NCBI GenBank assembly: GCA_016762975.1
Contig: JAESUV010000230.1
Span: forward strand, 5,057 to 10,428
DNA from: Gammaproteobacteria bacterium
GTDB taxonomy: Bacteria; Pseudomonadota; Gammaproteobacteria; Pseudomonadales; Pseudohongiellaceae
DNA: 5,372 nt
Reading direction: 5' to 3'
Part shown: one piece after another, positions 4,863 to 5,372 of the stretch
How positions within the stretch are numbered: the first letter of the stretch is position 1
Layout: every line of letters starts with the position of its first letter
Position numbers and translations under genes: made by a program
Notes under the pieces: generated by a model
Told to the model about the DNA's origin: nothing
Databases searched by the model: none
Seen by the model: only the letters and a program-made list of their open reading frames with translations

Positions 4863-5372
4863 TCAACGCGACAACTCGCTAAAAAAGCGAGTCGAAGAAA
4901 TCCTATTCTCAATGTCTTCAATCACGGCATTATAAGCTGGCGCTCCTACTCCTCCGTAGATCCTGCGAAAAGTACTGTCATCCATAAATTCAGGCAAGTC
5001 CCGAAACTCCGCCATAAAATCAGACTCTGGCAATCCAAAGGAAAATTTATCCTGAACAGCCCGCGCACTGGCAGTATTGGCTACTGCTAGTTCGGCAAAT
5101 CGTACGCCTGTTCTATCTGCTCCAATATCTGTAAAACTGAAGCCGCTGCCTCCCTGAGAATCCTCCAACTCTTTCAAAAGACCAATAGTGTCTGCAATCC
5201 CAGTTCCTGAGGTGACTCCCAATCCCGCAGACACTAAAAAGTGCTGAGCAAAATCTTGCCGGTCTGACAGAAGTAGTAAGCGCTTACCCATGACAGGCAC
5301 ACTATCCTTAGGAAGCCCCAGCACCCGCGCAACATCAATTCCTAGAATGTACATTGACAGAGCAGCAATCGC
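4863..5372 (-). CDS. unrecognised protein, C-terminal 169 residues, 5' partial
   Basis: The frame is open at the right edge: AIAALS precedes the first ATG in frame (5354), so the real start is probably outside the window. I do not recognise a named family. Visible landmarks are a hydrophobic stretch AIAALSMYILGIDVARVLGLP and DRQDFAQHFLVSAGLGVTSGTGIADTIGLLKELED. These are followed by a Gly-rich GGSGFSFTDIGADRTGVRFAEL and a C-terminal block, EFRDLPEFMDDSTFRRIYGGVGAPAYNAVIEDIENRIS. These blocks have the balanced composition and spacing of a conserved globular protein, and the last reads like a helical ending. There are no cysteines in the visible part. It reads in the same direction as the epimerase, with 194 nt between them, so a shared transcript is possible but unproven. 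Whether the missing N-terminus has a signal peptide cannot be seen. Confidence 0.75.
   Translation of the reverse strand, partial: AIAALSMYILGIDVARVLGLPKDSVPVMGKRLLLLSDRQDFAQHFLVSAGLGVTSGTGIADTIGLLKELEDSQGGSGFSFTDIGADRTGVRFAELAVANTASARAVQDKFSFGLPESDFMAEFRDLPEFMDDSTFRRIYGGVGAPAYNAVIEDIENRISSTRFFSELSR
4874..4892. repeat. perfect 7-bp hairpin at the very 3' end of the unrecognised gene
   Basis: ACTCGCT (4874-4880) and AGCGAGT (4886-4892) are perfect inverted arms around a five-A loop. On the minus strand this covers codons for the residues TRFFSEL, a few codons before the stop at 4863. No T-run follows the stem on the minus strand, so it is not a standard terminator. It could stabilise the mRNA end or be chance. 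Confidence 0.45.

Noticed and set aside
4592..4921. 109-codon minus-strand frame across the spacer upstream of the epimerase
   Set aside because: Overlaps both flanking genes in another frame, has no convincing ribosome binding site and an unprotein-like, Arg/Phe-rich composition.

Overview
The window looks like a chromosomal segment of a Gram-negative gammaproteobacterium. It carries an RND-type periplasmic adaptor, a small lipoprotein with a lipobox, a hemolysin-III/TrhA membrane protein and a PEP-CTERM protein. PEP-CTERM proteins are found in environmental, often aquatic or biofilm-forming, Gram-negative bacteria that have an exosortase and an exopolysaccharide locus. The genus cannot be fixed from this stretch.

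Layout, left to right. Positions 1-453 (+) are the C-terminal half of an HlyD/AcrA-type adaptor, cut by the window edge. It converges on a 76-residue lipoprotein (527-757, -), followed by a TrhA/YqfA-like seven-helix protein (863-1510, -). Positions 1511-1862 hold no gene I can support. Positions 1863-2621 (-) encode a secreted PEP-CTERM protein starting at GTG. The divergent spacer 2622-2995 is the most interesting part. It contains a well-matched sigma-54 promoter facing the PEP-CTERM gene, an IHF-like site behind it, a perfect dyad with the CRP core (TGTGA-N6-TCACA), and a -10 element at class II spacing facing the opposite gene. That gene (2996-3397, +) encodes a small protein faintly like the N-terminal half of YcgR-type flagellar brake proteins. 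A short helical reading frame follows or overlaps it (to 3590). The epimerase converges on these from the right (3661-4668, -) and most resembles UDP-glucuronate 4-epimerase. The window ends in the C-terminal part of an unrecognised protein (4863-5372, -).

How the parts may work together (inference): the PEP-CTERM protein and the nucleotide-sugar epimerase fit the known link between exosortase sorting and exopolysaccharide production. The sigma-54 promoter fits the known RpoN plus PrsK/PrsR control of PEP-CTERM genes. No exosortase, PrsK/PrsR or glycosyltransferase gene lies in the window, so this link rests on family knowledge. I see no RNA genes, insertion sequences, CRISPR arrays or prophage genes.
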